Shown here: positions 37,179 to 46,002 of the stretch, one piece after another
Numbering within the stretch: position 1 is the stretch's first letter
How the letters are laid out: each line of letters begins with the position of its first letter
Assembly: GCA_942491885.1 (NCBI GenBank)
Contig: CALOCQ010000002.1
Coordinates: forward strand, 992,001-1,056,000
Reading direction: 5' to 3'
DNA: 64,000 nucleotides
Source of the DNA: CALBPI01 sp942491885
GTDB lineage: Bacteria; Pseudomonadota; Gammaproteobacteria; Steroidobacterales; Woeseiaceae
Position numbers and translations under genes: made by a program
Notes under the pieces: model-generated
Databases searched by the model: none
Seen by the model: the letters and a program-made list of their open reading frames with translations, nothing else
What the model was told of the DNA's origin: nothing

Positions 37179-38311
37179 ACCCGTTACTCGATGACTTGCT
37201 GGCACAGGCGGAGCGCGACCCGCAAGGTCTCGACGCAGCGATCGATGCGATGACGTTCCCATCGGCCGACGAGAGAGACATTACTTTCCTGTATCGCGGC
37301 GAAGCGGAGGCGGTCTATCTTCGCTGCTGGGTGGCCGGACTGGATACCGCGCAACCGTTCGAGAAACTTGCCGCCGGCGATCTTTGGGCGGCGACCATCG
37401 AGCTGCCGAAAGGCTCGCGCGTGGAATACAAACTCGAAGTGGTTCGCGACGGTCACAGCGACCTTATCCTCGATCCGCTCAACCCGGTCATCGCACAAGA
37501 CCCGTTCGGCGCCAATTCGGTTTGCCAGGCGCACGGTTATGAACGACCGGAATGGAGTGAACGTGACCCGGACGTACCGCAGGGATCTCTGCATGTGCTG
37601 CAGGTGCCAAGCAAGACATTCGGCGAGCACCGCGAAATACAGGTCTACGTACCCTCAACGTTCCGACGCAATCGCAGCTATCCGCTATTGGTCGTTCACG
37701 ACGGCATCGACTATCTGCGTTATGCCGACTTCCAGAATGTGCTCGACAACCTGATCCACCGGCTCGAGATTCCACCGATGATCGTCGCGCTGACGCAGTC
37801 GCCGGACCGGCTGAGTGAATATGCCGGCAATGACCACCACGCGCGATTCATCGCCGATGATCTTTTGCCATTCATGCAAAAGGGTTTCCCGCTTGTAGAC
37901 AAGCCGGATGCGCGCTGTCTGATGGGCGCAAGCTTCGGTGGCGTCGCGTCGCTGCACGCCGCATGGCGTTCGCCCGGCCTGTTCGGCAATCTGCTGTTGC
38001 AGTCGGGCTCATTCGCTTTCAGTGATCTGGGGCGCCATCAGCGCGGGCCGGTATTTGACCCTGTCGTTACGTTCATGAATGCGTTTCGTGCGGATACCGT
38101 TACGCCTTCGGAACGGATTTTCATCAGCTGCGGTATGTACGAATCGCTGATCTACGAGAACCGCTCGCTGGTACCGCACCTGCAACATAAAGGCGTCGAG
38201 GTGCGTTTCGAGGAGGCGCGCGATGCCCATAACTGGCAGAACTGGCGCGACCGGCTTCGCATTGGCCTGTCGTGGGTATTTCCGGGGCCGGCCTGGATCG
38301 TCTACGAATAA
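37175..38311 (+). CDS. Enterochelin-esterase-like alpha/beta-hydrolase with N-terminal beta domain
   Basis: This is an alpha/beta-hydrolase of the putative esterase (EstD/Fes-like) family, 378 residues. The N-terminal 130 residues form an early-set-like beta domain, as in enterochelin esterases (FLYRGEAEAVYLRCWVAG; RVEYKLEVVRDG). The hydrolase has the nucleophile elbow MGASFGG with Ser253 and a late His352 in AHNWQNW; the acid is probably in SCGMYE. No signal peptide, so cytoplasmic. Fes-type enzymes open ester or lactone bonds of siderophores. The start overlaps the S51-like gene (ATGA). A second hydrolase of the cluster, at 39625, lacks the beta domain. Substrate unknown. Confidence 0.85.
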   Translation: MNPLLDDLLAQAERDPQGLDAAIDAMTFPSADERDITFLYRGEAEAVYLRCWVAGLDTAQPFEKLAAGDLWAATIELPKGSRVEYKLEVVRDGHSDLILDPLNPVIAQDPFGANSVCQAHGYERPEWSERDPDVPQGSLHVLQVPSKTFGEHREIQVYVPSTFRRNRSYPLLVVHDGIDYLRYADFQNVLDNLIHRLEIPPMIVALTQSPDRLSEYAGNDHHARFIADDLLPFMQKGFPLVDKPDARCLMGASFGGVASLHAAWRSPGLFGNLLLQSGSFAFSDLGRHQRGPVFDPVVTFMNAFRADTVTPSERIFISCGMYESLIYENRSLVPHLQHKGVEVRFEEARDAHNWQNWRDRLRIGLSWVFPGPAWIVYE

Positions 38312-38377
38312 CAACAAGACGGTGACAGGGCTTGGGGTTTAGTATCAGAGATCGCGCCTAAAAAAGGACTCAGACAC

Positions 38378-39628
38378 GTGGCAAATATCACCAGACGCAT
38401 TGGACTCTCTCTCGGCGCCGACATCTGTTGGCCGATCTGCTATGAGTCCCTAATGCGCGAGCTTGATCTCTCGATGAAAATCGATGGCGACACGCTCGAC
38501 TTCGATGTTGAACGCGTTCACATCACCCCATTCAGCCTCACCCAGCCCTGTCGCTATGACGTGGTCATTGACCGGCTTACGCACTGGTATGGCACATCAC
38601 GCGAGTGGATCAAGAAGGCCATCGTCACCAACGATATGTACGTATTCAACAACCCGTGGTCGCTGCAGTCGATGGAGAAGCACACGACCTACGCGGCGAT
38701 GATGCGCCTCGGCATCCCGGTGCCGGAGACCTGGCTGATACCGCCGAAGGAATACGTGGCATCGGCGGACCTGGAGCCGACACTGCGCCAGTACGCTGAC
38801 CTGTTCGATCTGGATGCGATCGGCGAGAAAATCGGTTACCCGATGTTCATGAAGCCTTACGATGGCGGCGCCTGGGTTGGTGTGACCGCGATCAAGGATG
38901 CCGAAGACCTGAAGGCCGCCTATGATCGCAGCGGGACGCGGCTGATGCATTTGCAAAAAGGCGTGGTGCCGTTTGACGGTTTCGTTCGATGTGTCGGTCT
39001 CGGGCCGCAGTGGCGCTGCGTCAACTACGACCCCGACGCACCGCTGCATGACCGCTACCGCATGGATGTCGACTTCTTGTCGGATGACCAGTCGCAGCGG
39101 TTGATGGATATCACGATGGTCATCAACGCGTTCTTCGGCTGGGACTTTAACTCCTGCGAATCATTGCTAAGCGACGGTGTCTGGCGACCGATTGATTTCG
39201 CCAATGCCTGCCCCGACTCGCAGGTCACCTCGCTGCACTATCATTTCCCGTGGTTGATCAAAGCGAACCTGCGTTGGTCGCTGTTCTGCGCGGCGAACAA
39301 GCGCCGCATGAACACCGACCTTAACTGGCGTGAGTACTTCGATATCGCCGACCAGGACATTTCTTTCGACGAAAAACTGGCGGGCTATGTCGCTATCGCG
39401 CGTCGCCGCTTTGATATCGACGAGTTTCATGAGTTCTGTGCGACGCACCTGAGCCACCTTGACGAAGTCGCCTACGAGTATTTTGGCAGCGAGTCCGTGC
39501 GCTCGGCGATCCGCCTGAAAGTCGAGGCGCTGTTCCCGGCGCACGAGTATGAGCAATTCACCGAACTGTTCTGGCAACGGATACAGGAATGGCGTCGGGT
39601 CGAAGGCCAGCAGGCATTCCTGTCGTGA
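38378..39628 (+). CDS. ATP-grasp ligase D (RimK-like type)
   Basis: This is an ATP-grasp protein of 416 residues, unlike ligases A, B and C. A 90-residue N-terminal part holds ICWPICYESLMREL and YDVVIDRLTHWY. The ATP-grasp core resembles the RimK/glutathione-synthetase branch: MEKHTTYAAMMRLGIPVPETWLIPP, then YPMFMKPYDGGAWVGV with Lys at the ATP site, MHLQKGVVPFDGFVRC, and PIDFANACPD at the metal site. A helical C-terminal extension of about 110 residues follows. The GTG start has AAAGGACTC upstream and follows a 66-base gap. It overlaps the next gene by 4 bases (GTGA). Substrates unknown. Confidence 0.83.
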   Translation: MANITRRIGLSLGADICWPICYESLMRELDLSMKIDGDTLDFDVERVHITPFSLTQPCRYDVVIDRLTHWYGTSREWIKKAIVTNDMYVFNNPWSLQSMEKHTTYAAMMRLGIPVPETWLIPPKEYVASADLEPTLRQYADLFDLDAIGEKIGYPMFMKPYDGGAWVGVTAIKDAEDLKAAYDRSGTRLMHLQKGVVPFDGFVRCVGLGPQWRCVNYDPDAPLHDRYRMDVDFLSDDQSQRLMDITMVINAFFGWDFNSCESLLSDGVWRPIDFANACPDSQVTSLHYHFPWLIKANLRWSLFCAANKRRMNTDLNWREYFDIADQDISFDEKLAGYVAIARRRFDIDEFHEFCATHLSHLDEVAYEYFGSESVRSAIRLKVEALFPAHEYEQFTELFWQRIQEWRRVEGQQAFLS

Positions 39629-40350
39629 AGGAAACCACCCGCTGGCATTCGCCGCGTGTCGAACAGGAAGTGCGGCTGGTGCGCTGGGGGCACTTTGGCA
39701 CACCGGTACTACTGTTCCCCACGGCCGGCGGGGACGCCGAGGAAATCGAGCGTTTCCATTTGATCACGGTGTTGCAGCCGCTGATCGACGCCGGGCGCAT
39801 CAAGGTGTATTCCACCGATAGCATCGCCGGTAAGGCATGGTTCGGCGGCGAGCACTCGGCCGAGTACTGCTCGAAGCTGCAGAATGCCTTCGACGCGATG
39901 ATCTACAACGAGATCACACCGGCGATTCGCAATGACTGCGACTCGGCGGATATCGAGATTATCGCGGCAGGCGCATCGATTGGCGCATTCAATGCGGTCG
40001 CTACGCTCTGCCGCCATCCCGACGCCTACCGCATGGCCATCGCGATGAGCGGAACGTTCGATTTATCGAAATATCTCGAAGGGCAGTTCTTCTCGGACTT
40101 TTACTTCTCGTCACCGCTGCATTACCTGCCCGACCTGGATGGCGCGCAGCTGAAAATGCTGAAACAACGCTTCGTGCTGCTGCCAACCGGCGAAGGCCGC
40201 TGGGAAGACATCGGTCAGTCCTGGCGCATCGCCAATCTGCTCGGCAGCAAAGGCATACCGAATCGCGTCGACTCGTGGGGGCCGGACTACGACCATGACT
40301 GGGTGACCTGGCGCGCCATGCTGCCGAAGTATCTCGACGAGTTCGCCTAG
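39625..40350 (+). CDS. Esterase-like alpha/beta-hydrolase
   Basis: This compact alpha/beta-hydrolase of 241 residues is related to the putative esterase family. It has LVRWGHFGTPVLLFPTAGG near the N-terminus (oxyanion region), the nucleophile elbow AAGASIGAF with Ser118 and a C-terminal DYDHDWVTWR with His224. There is no signal peptide. The GTG start overlaps the ligase D stop (GTGA); an ATG 36 bases upstream lies inside ligase D and is less likely. It ends the first arm of the ligase cluster. It may release or deacylate the product; the substrate is unknown. Confidence 0.83.
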   Translation: MKETTRWHSPRVEQEVRLVRWGHFGTPVLLFPTAGGDAEEIERFHLITVLQPLIDAGRIKVYSTDSIAGKAWFGGEHSAEYCSKLQNAFDAMIYNEITPAIRNDCDSADIEIIAAGASIGAFNAVATLCRHPDAYRMAIAMSGTFDLSKYLEGQFFSDFYFSSPLHYLPDLDGAQLKMLKQRFVLLPTGEGRWEDIGQSWRIANLLGSKGIPNRVDSWGPDYDHDWVTWRAMLPKYLDEFA

Positions 40351-40439
40351 GCGCGCATCCTTGTCTGCCCGCCGCACGGTTCAGGGTCGCCGGATCATCC
40401 GTAGCATTCAGAATCGCCGCCTCGCCCGGCCGACAAGCA

Positions 40440-41657
40440 TCACTGCGCGAATATCTGCAGCTCCGAACCCACGGCATCGGCCATGCGCAGCGTTTCTTCG
40501 AGATCCGGGTGGCGCAGCATAATAAACCCGTCCGAGACCAGCGTCTGGCGCCAGTTTCTGCGTGGCGTACCCGGCGGTAACAGCGTATTCCACACGACAT
40601 GCTCGCCGAAGCGCCGCTGCAGTTCGTCCGCGCCTTCGAAGTGCGAGATACGCCCGACACCTCGCGCGCGCTTGTAGATGGTCGCAACGTTGTAGCGACG
40701 CTCCCAGGGCTCGCGTATTTCGCCGTGCACGATCGCCTGACCCCAGGCACGGAACACATCGAAATCACAGGCGAACTTCATTTGATCGACCTGATGCGCA
40801 CCCGGCGGACGCCCGCCGATTTCACCGAAGACCACCTCGCCGCTGGACTTGCGGTACCACTCCATGTGCGTGAAACCGGTGCCAAAGTCGAGCGCCTTGA
40901 TGACGTCAAAACCCATGCGAACACCATCACGAAGCACAGGGTCGTCGACGTCGCGCAGCGCAATCACCTGCGGGCTGATCCATTCATTGCTGCGCGCAAT
41001 TAGCGGTCGCGGCCGGTAGATCGCAATGTTGTAGTAGGCGATCTTGCCGTCGATGGTGATCGTGTCGAAGGTGTATTCGTCGCCATCGATGAACTCCTCC
41101 ACGCTGACCTTGGGCACATGGCGCAACAGCGGCATGACATCACGCAGCTCGTTGCGATTATTAACCCGATAGGTATCGGCGGAGCCCGCACCATCGATCG
41201 GCTTGATGATCACCGGAAAACCGATCTCCTCGGCCGCGGTCCAGCAGCCGGCTGCATCGTCGACGGCAACGTGGCGCGGGGTGCGAATGCCGGCATTATC
41301 CAACGCCACTTTCATGGCCTCTTTGTCGCGGAACAGATTCGCGTGCGCGCGGCTCATTCCCGCCACGCCGAAGTGCTCACGCAACTGCGCGGCGAGCATG
41401 ATGCCCGGCTCCCACAGGCACTCGATGCGATCCAGCGACTGGCCCTTGAGCGCCTCATGCAACTGGCCGATCACCGCAGCGGCGTCCCATAGTGAGGGCA
41501 CCTGCACATAGCGCGCCAGCGAACGACGCACGAGCTCCGGCAGCCGGTCCGGCGACTGATCGCCAACACCAAATACCGTAGCGCCGCTTTCGGCCAGCCC
41601 GCGGGTAAATTCAGGCATATCGGCCGGATAACCGGGCGAAATGATCAATACATTCAT
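40440..41657 (-). CDS. ATP-grasp ligase B (paralogue of A and C)
   Basis: This ATP-grasp ligase of 405 residues is similar to A and C throughout. The N-terminal domain begins MNVLIISPGYPADMPEFTRG and holds LWEPGIMLAAQLREHFGVAG. The ATP-grasp core follows: RDKEAMKVALDNAGI, VIIKPIDGAGSADTYRV, VEEFIDGDEYTFDT, SNEWISPQV, HMEWYRKSSG and GEIGGRPPGAHQ. The conserved Lys, Glu and RPPG positions are intact, so it should be active. It is the only gene of the cluster on the minus strand and starts 66 bases from the GT5 gene, which it may share a regulator with. The preceding GTG gives only three more residues. Confidence 0.9.
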   Translation of the reverse strand: MNVLIISPGYPADMPEFTRGLAESGATVFGVGDQSPDRLPELVRRSLARYVQVPSLWDAAAVIGQLHEALKGQSLDRIECLWEPGIMLAAQLREHFGVAGMSRAHANLFRDKEAMKVALDNAGIRTPRHVAVDDAAGCWTAAEEIGFPVIIKPIDGAGSADTYRVNNRNELRDVMPLLRHVPKVSVEEFIDGDEYTFDTITIDGKIAYYNIAIYRPRPLIARSNEWISPQVIALRDVDDPVLRDGVRMGFDVIKALDFGTGFTHMEWYRKSSGEVVFGEIGGRPPGAHQVDQMKFACDFDVFRAWGQAIVHGEIREPWERRYNVATIYKRARGVGRISHFEGADELQRRFGEHVVWNTLLPPGTPRRNWRQTLVSDGFIMLRHPDLEETLRMADAVGSELQIFAQ

Positions 41658-41672
41658 TCGGCGCACCCCAAA

Positions 41673-41690
41673 GCGCGAGTAATCTCGCGC
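41673..41690. promoter_or_regulatory. Perfect inverted repeat in a divergent promoter
   Basis: GCGCGAG and CTCGCGC form a perfect 7-base inverted repeat with a 4-base centre (TAAT). It is centred in the 66-base region between the divergent start codons of ligase B and the GT5 gene, where both promoters must lie. This is a likely operator for a dimeric regulator, but no regulator gene is near. Confidence 0.4.
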
Positions 41691-41723
41691 GACACAGATT
41701 CAGCGTTGTAGACTAGCAATGTT

Positions 41724-43211
41724 TTGTCGCAGAACCTATTGGAGCCGATCATCGCCGCACCGTTAAAGATTTGCCTGGCCACCGCTGAATTTGCGCCGTT
41801 GGCAAAGACCGGCGGACTCGCCGATGTCAGCGCCGCGCTTTCCGCCTACCTGCACAAGTCCGGGCACGACGTTCGTGTCCTTATGCCTGCCTACGCGACG
41901 CTAAAGACCGACGGCTGTGATATCCGGCCCGCGCCGGGACTGGAGTCGCTGACGATAAAAATCGGCGGCTGGCAGATCCCCTACAGCATCGATCAACTCA
42001 CGCTAACCTCGGGCCAGGTTGTACACCTGCTGCGTTGCGATGCGCTCTACGGCCGGCCGGGACTCTACACGCAGGATGACGACGAACACCTGCGGTTTCT
42101 GATGCTGTCGCGCGCGGCGATCGAAATGTGCCAGCACATGCAGTTCGCGCCGGATATTTTCCATTGCCATGACTGGCATACCGCGATGATCCCGCTGTTT
42201 CTGAAATCGATCTACGCGTGGGACGGCCTGTTTGCCGGCACACGCTCGGTGCTGACCATCCACAACATCGGTTATCAGGGACGTTTCAGCAGCGACATTC
42301 TCAACGATCTTAACCTCGACAATGATCGCGACAAGCTGCATCAGGAAGACCTGAATCGCGGCGAGATCAACTTCATGAAAACCGGTTTGCTGTTTGCCGA
42401 CCTGCTGACCACCGTCAGCCCGACCTACGCCAACGAGATTCAGGGCGAGGAATACGGCATGGGGCTGGACGACATCCTGCGCTCGCGCGATGGCAACCTG
42501 ATTGGCATTCTCAACGGCGTGGACTACGACGAATGGGACCCGGCCACCGACACTCTGATCCCTGCCAACTACACCACCAAGAACCTGGCCGGCAAGCAGA
42601 AGTGCAAAACCGCACTGTTGCGTGAAATGGGCATGCGTGTTGATAAAGACGTCCCGGTCATAGGCATTGTGACCCGACTGGTCGGACAAAAAGGCGTCGA
42701 CCTGATGGAACGCGTGTTGCCCGACCTGCTGAGCCAACGATCATTCGCGCTGGCGGTACTTGGCAGCGGGGAGCAACGCTACGAGCAATTTTTCGAGTCA
42801 CTGCACCGGGCGGTGCCCGAACGGGTCGGATACTACCGCGGCTACAACAACAAGCTGTCGCATTGGATAGAGGCCGGCAGCGATATGTTCCTGATGCCAT
42901 CCGCCTATGAGCCGTGCGGGCTGAACCAGATGTATAGTCTGAAGTACGGTACGATTCCTGTCGTCAGGGAAACCGGCGGGCTCGCCGATTCGGTGCAAAT
43001 GATTAATCCGCACGACAAGACCGGCACCGGTGTCTTGTTCCGTCACTATGACGATGTCGGCCTGCGGTGGGCGATTTCACATGCGCTGGATTTGTTCGGC
43101 GACAAGAAGCTTTGGGGAAAAGTCATGATCAACGGTATGCAGAAAGACTTTTCCTGGCAGCGGCAGGGTGATGTATATGTGTCGCTGTTTCGCCGGTTGA
43201 TCGGCCAGTGA
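41724..43211 (+). CDS. glgA: Glycogen/starch synthase-like GT5 glycosyltransferase
   Basis: This glycosyltransferase of about 490-495 residues belongs to the GT5/GlgA family, which adds glucose from ADP-glucose to an alpha-glucan. Motifs are APLAKTGGLADV (ADP-sugar binding Lys), HCHDWHTAMIPL, GILNGVDYDEWDPATD, GIVTRLVGQKG and the catalytic segment SAYEPCGLNQMYSLKYGTIPVVRETGGL read in two parts. All key parts are intact. The start is TTG at 41724 or 41739, since no ATG is in frame before KICLATAEF. No glgB, glgC or glgP is in the window; instead it is coupled by GTGA overlap to ligase C. It may thus glycosylate a cluster product rather than make storage glycogen. Confidence 0.9.
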   Translation: MSQNLLEPIIAAPLKICLATAEFAPLAKTGGLADVSAALSAYLHKSGHDVRVLMPAYATLKTDGCDIRPAPGLESLTIKIGGWQIPYSIDQLTLTSGQVVHLLRCDALYGRPGLYTQDDDEHLRFLMLSRAAIEMCQHMQFAPDIFHCHDWHTAMIPLFLKSIYAWDGLFAGTRSVLTIHNIGYQGRFSSDILNDLNLDNDRDKLHQEDLNRGEINFMKTGLLFADLLTTVSPTYANEIQGEEYGMGLDDILRSRDGNLIGILNGVDYDEWDPATDTLIPANYTTKNLAGKQKCKTALLREMGMRVDKDVPVIGIVTRLVGQKGVDLMERVLPDLLSQRSFALAVLGSGEQRYEQFFESLHRAVPERVGYYRGYNNKLSHWIEAGSDMFLMPSAYEPCGLNQMYSLKYGTIPVVRETGGLADSVQMINPHDKTGTGVLFRHYDDVGLRWAISHALDLFGDKKLWGKVMINGMQKDFSWQRQGDVYVSLFRRLIGQ

Positions 43212-44428
43212 ATATCATATTTGTAGAGCCCTCGTTCCCGAGCAACCAACGAGAGTTCGTGCGCGCGCTGCACGCGGTCGGCGCCAGGGTTATTGGCATC
43301 GGCGAACGGCCCGCCGATTATCTCGATCACGAAGTGCGCCATTGGTTGCACGACTACGTGCAAGTGAAGTCCGTCGTACACGAGCCCTCATTATTAAAGG
43401 CCGTGCAGTATGTGCAAAGCCAGCTGTGGGTAGACCGTATCGAGGCGACGATCGAAGCGCATATCATGGCCGTCGCGCGCGTGCGCGAGGCCACCGGCAT
43501 TCCCGGCACATCGACGCGTACCGCTTATTTGTGCCGCGACAAACCGGCGATGAAGGACGTGCTGCGCAAAGCCGGTATTTCGTGCGCGCAATCAACGCGG
43601 GCGGAATCCGCGCAAGATGCCCGCCAGTTCGCGGCATCCGTCGGCTACCCGCTGATCATCAAGCCGCCCGATGGCGCCGGCGCGTCGGGTACCTTCCGGG
43701 TCGGCGATGACAAGAGGCTGGAGCAGGTTATCGTCGAGTCCGGTCTCGCGGATGGCAGAGCGATGGCGATCGAAGAATTCATCGAGGGCCATGAGGGTTA
43801 TATCGACACGTTGACGATCAACGGCGATGTGCGCCACGAATTCATCACCCACTATTACCCGAATGTGCTGGAAGCGATGCGCGAGCGCTGGATATCCCCG
43901 CAAATGGTAACCACCAATCGCATCGACGAACCCGGCTACGAAGAGGTACGCCAGATGACGCGCGACGTTATTCGCGCGCTCGATATCGGCACCTCGGCGA
44001 CGCACATGGAGTGGTTCTTCGGCCCCAAGGGGCTGAAGTTTTCGGAGATCGGCTGCCGCCCGCCCGGCGTCGGCCAATGGGATGTCTACAACGCCGCCAA
44101 TGAGTTTGACCTCTATTTCGAGTGGGCACATGCACTGGCGCACGACGATATCCACACGCGGCCGTCGCGCCGCTACGCCGCCGGCATGATCGCGCTGCGC
44201 CCCGATCGAGACGGGCGCATCAGCCACTACAGCGGAGCGGACGTGATTCAGCAACGCTACGGCGACAACATCGTCGCGGCGAAACTGCCCGACGCCGGCA
44301 CGCCGACGCAACCGGTTGAAGCCGGCTACATGGCCAATGCCTGGCTGCGCGTGCGCCACCCCGACTATGACCGTCTGCGCGCCATCATGAACGACATCGG
44401 TGAAACGCTGAAGGTGCATGCCTCATGA
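43208..44428 (+). CDS. ATP-grasp ligase C (paralogue of A and B)
   Basis: This ATP-grasp ligase of 406 residues has the same layout as A and B. It starts MNIIFVEPSFPSNQREFVRAL. The ATP-grasp core has CRDKPAMKDVLRKAGI, LIIKPPDGAGASGTFRV, IEEFIEGHEGYID, ERWISPQMV, HMEWFFGPKG and SEIGCRPPGVGQ. The C-terminus (RISHYSGADVIQQRYGDNIV) parallels that of B (RISHFEGADELQRRFGEHVV) and A. The conserved residues are intact. GTG start overlapping the GT5 stop; ATGA overlap with ligase E. It likely adds another building block to the same scaffold; the substrate is unknown. Confidence 0.9.
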   Translation: MNIIFVEPSFPSNQREFVRALHAVGARVIGIGERPADYLDHEVRHWLHDYVQVKSVVHEPSLLKAVQYVQSQLWVDRIEATIEAHIMAVARVREATGIPGTSTRTAYLCRDKPAMKDVLRKAGISCAQSTRAESAQDARQFAASVGYPLIIKPPDGAGASGTFRVGDDKRLEQVIVESGLADGRAMAIEEFIEGHEGYIDTLTINGDVRHEFITHYYPNVLEAMRERWISPQMVTTNRIDEPGYEEVRQMTRDVIRALDIGTSATHMEWFFGPKGLKFSEIGCRPPGVGQWDVYNAANEFDLYFEWAHALAHDDIHTRPSRRYAAGMIALRPDRDGRISHYSGADVIQQRYGDNIVAAKLPDAGTPTQPVEAGYMANAWLRVRHPDYDRLRAIMNDIGETLKVHAS

Positions 44429-45972
44429 GCGACATGGAAGACCGCAAAGCCCGCTTCAGGGCGTTGCAAAACAACCTTGAGGTCGTGTGGCAGGCGTTGC
44501 AAAGCAACGAGTCGCATCCGTGTACGTCTGTGATCGTGCCATCGATGAGCGTGGATCAGGAAGAGCTGGCAAAAGTGACCGGTGCCGGTTTCTACGAAGA
44601 ACGCCTGATGTTCGCGCTCATTCGCCTGCGTAACCCGAACGCGCGATTAATCTACGTCACCAGCCAGCCGGTGCATCCCGACGTGGTGGACTACTACCTG
44701 CAGCTGCTCGATACGGTTTCGGCGAGCCACGCGCGCAGCCGCCTGACGATGGTGTCTGTATTTGATTCGACGGCGCGACCGCTATCAGAAAAAATACTCG
44801 AACGCCCGCACCTGATGCGCCGCCTGCGCGCCGCGATCGGCGATCCGTCCAGCGCCTATCTGACCTGCTACAACGCGACCGAGCTCGAACGCGACCTTGC
44901 GCTCAACCTTGGTATCCCGCTTAACGGCCTCGATCCAAGCCTGCTGCATCTCGGCACCAAGTCCGGCAACCGAAAGATTTTTGAGCAGGCCGGCATTGCC
45001 TACCCCGCCGGCTTCGAAGACCTCCACAGCGAGCAGGAAATCGTTGATGCGCTGATCGCCTTGCGCGAGAAACGCCCGGGTCTTGCGCGTGCGGTCATCA
45101 AGCTGAATCAAGGCTTCGGCGGCGAAGGCAATGCGGTATTCCGCTATCCGGATGAGCCTGTTGATGAGGCTTCCGTGCGCGGCGCCCTGGGACATCTATC
45201 GTGGCTCTCGGGGCAGGAAACCTATGACGTTTTCATGCGCAAGTTTGCCAAGATGGGTGGCATCGTCGAGGAGATGGTCGACGGCGAAGACGTACGCTCG
45301 CCCAGTGTGCAGATGCGCATCCTTCCGGATCACAAGGCACGCATCGTATCGACGCACGAGCAGGTACTGGGCGGTGCGACGGGCCAGGCGTATATGGGTT
45401 GCCGCTTTCCCGCCGAGGCCGACTATCGTGGCTTGCTACAGGAAAACGCGCGCAAAGTTGCCGACGTCTTGTGCGAGAAAGGCGTTATCGGCCGCTTCGC
45501 GATCGATTTTCTGGTCTCGCGGAATGGTGACGACTGGCAGGCACATGCTATCGAGATCAACCTGCGCATGGGCGGCACGACGCCGCCATTCCATGCGCTC
45601 GAGTTCCTGACAGACGGCAGCCTCGACGAAGAGACAGGCCTGTTTCATACGCCTGCCGGGCAACAGAAGTTCTACAAGGCGACGGACAATCTCAAGTCGC
45701 CCGCATACCGCGGTTTGCTGCCCGAAGATCTGTTCGACATTGTGCTGCGCCACGGTATCGGTTTCCGGCATGCGACCGGCACTGGCGTGTTGTTCTATAT
45801 GATTGGTGCACTGTCCCAATACGGCAAACTCGGCATGACCTGTATTGCAGACAGCTCGCAAGACGCGCAGGTATTGTTTGAACGCACGGTCCAGATACTC
45901 GACGACAGCACCAGCGGCGATGAACATGGGCAGGCGCTGCCGATGAACGACCGCTATCTGGAAATCGAATAG
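44425..45972 (+). CDS. PGM1-related peptide ligase (ATP-grasp ligase E)
   Basis: This is an ATP-grasp protein of 515 residues that fits the PGM1-related peptide ligases. A pre-ATP-grasp domain (VIVPSMSVDQEELAKVTGAGFYEERLMFALIRL in two parts; IYVTSQPVHPDVVDYYLQLL) is followed by the ATP-grasp core (AVIKLNQGFGGEGNAVF, GGIVEEMVDGEDV, then EINLRMGGTTPPF at the metal site). A C-terminal PGM1-type domain comes last (GVLFYMIGALSQYGKLGMT). PGM1 of pheganomycin biosynthesis joins a modified amino acid to peptides. It overlaps ligase C by 4 bases and is the last ligase of the cluster. This suggests a peptide-like product. Confidence 0.87.
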   Translation: MSDMEDRKARFRALQNNLEVVWQALQSNESHPCTSVIVPSMSVDQEELAKVTGAGFYEERLMFALIRLRNPNARLIYVTSQPVHPDVVDYYLQLLDTVSASHARSRLTMVSVFDSTARPLSEKILERPHLMRRLRAAIGDPSSAYLTCYNATELERDLALNLGIPLNGLDPSLLHLGTKSGNRKIFEQAGIAYPAGFEDLHSEQEIVDALIALREKRPGLARAVIKLNQGFGGEGNAVFRYPDEPVDEASVRGALGHLSWLSGQETYDVFMRKFAKMGGIVEEMVDGEDVRSPSVQMRILPDHKARIVSTHEQVLGGATGQAYMGCRFPAEADYRGLLQENARKVADVLCEKGVIGRFAIDFLVSRNGDDWQAHAIEINLRMGGTTPPFHALEFLTDGSLDEETGLFHTPAGQQKFYKATDNLKSPAYRGLLPEDLFDIVLRHGIGFRHATGTGVLFYMIGALSQYGKLGMTCIADSSQDAQVLFERTVQILDDSTSGDEHGQALPMNDRYLEIE

Positions 45973-46002
45973 CAGAAAGACGGCGCATGACAAGAGGCAA
46001 AC

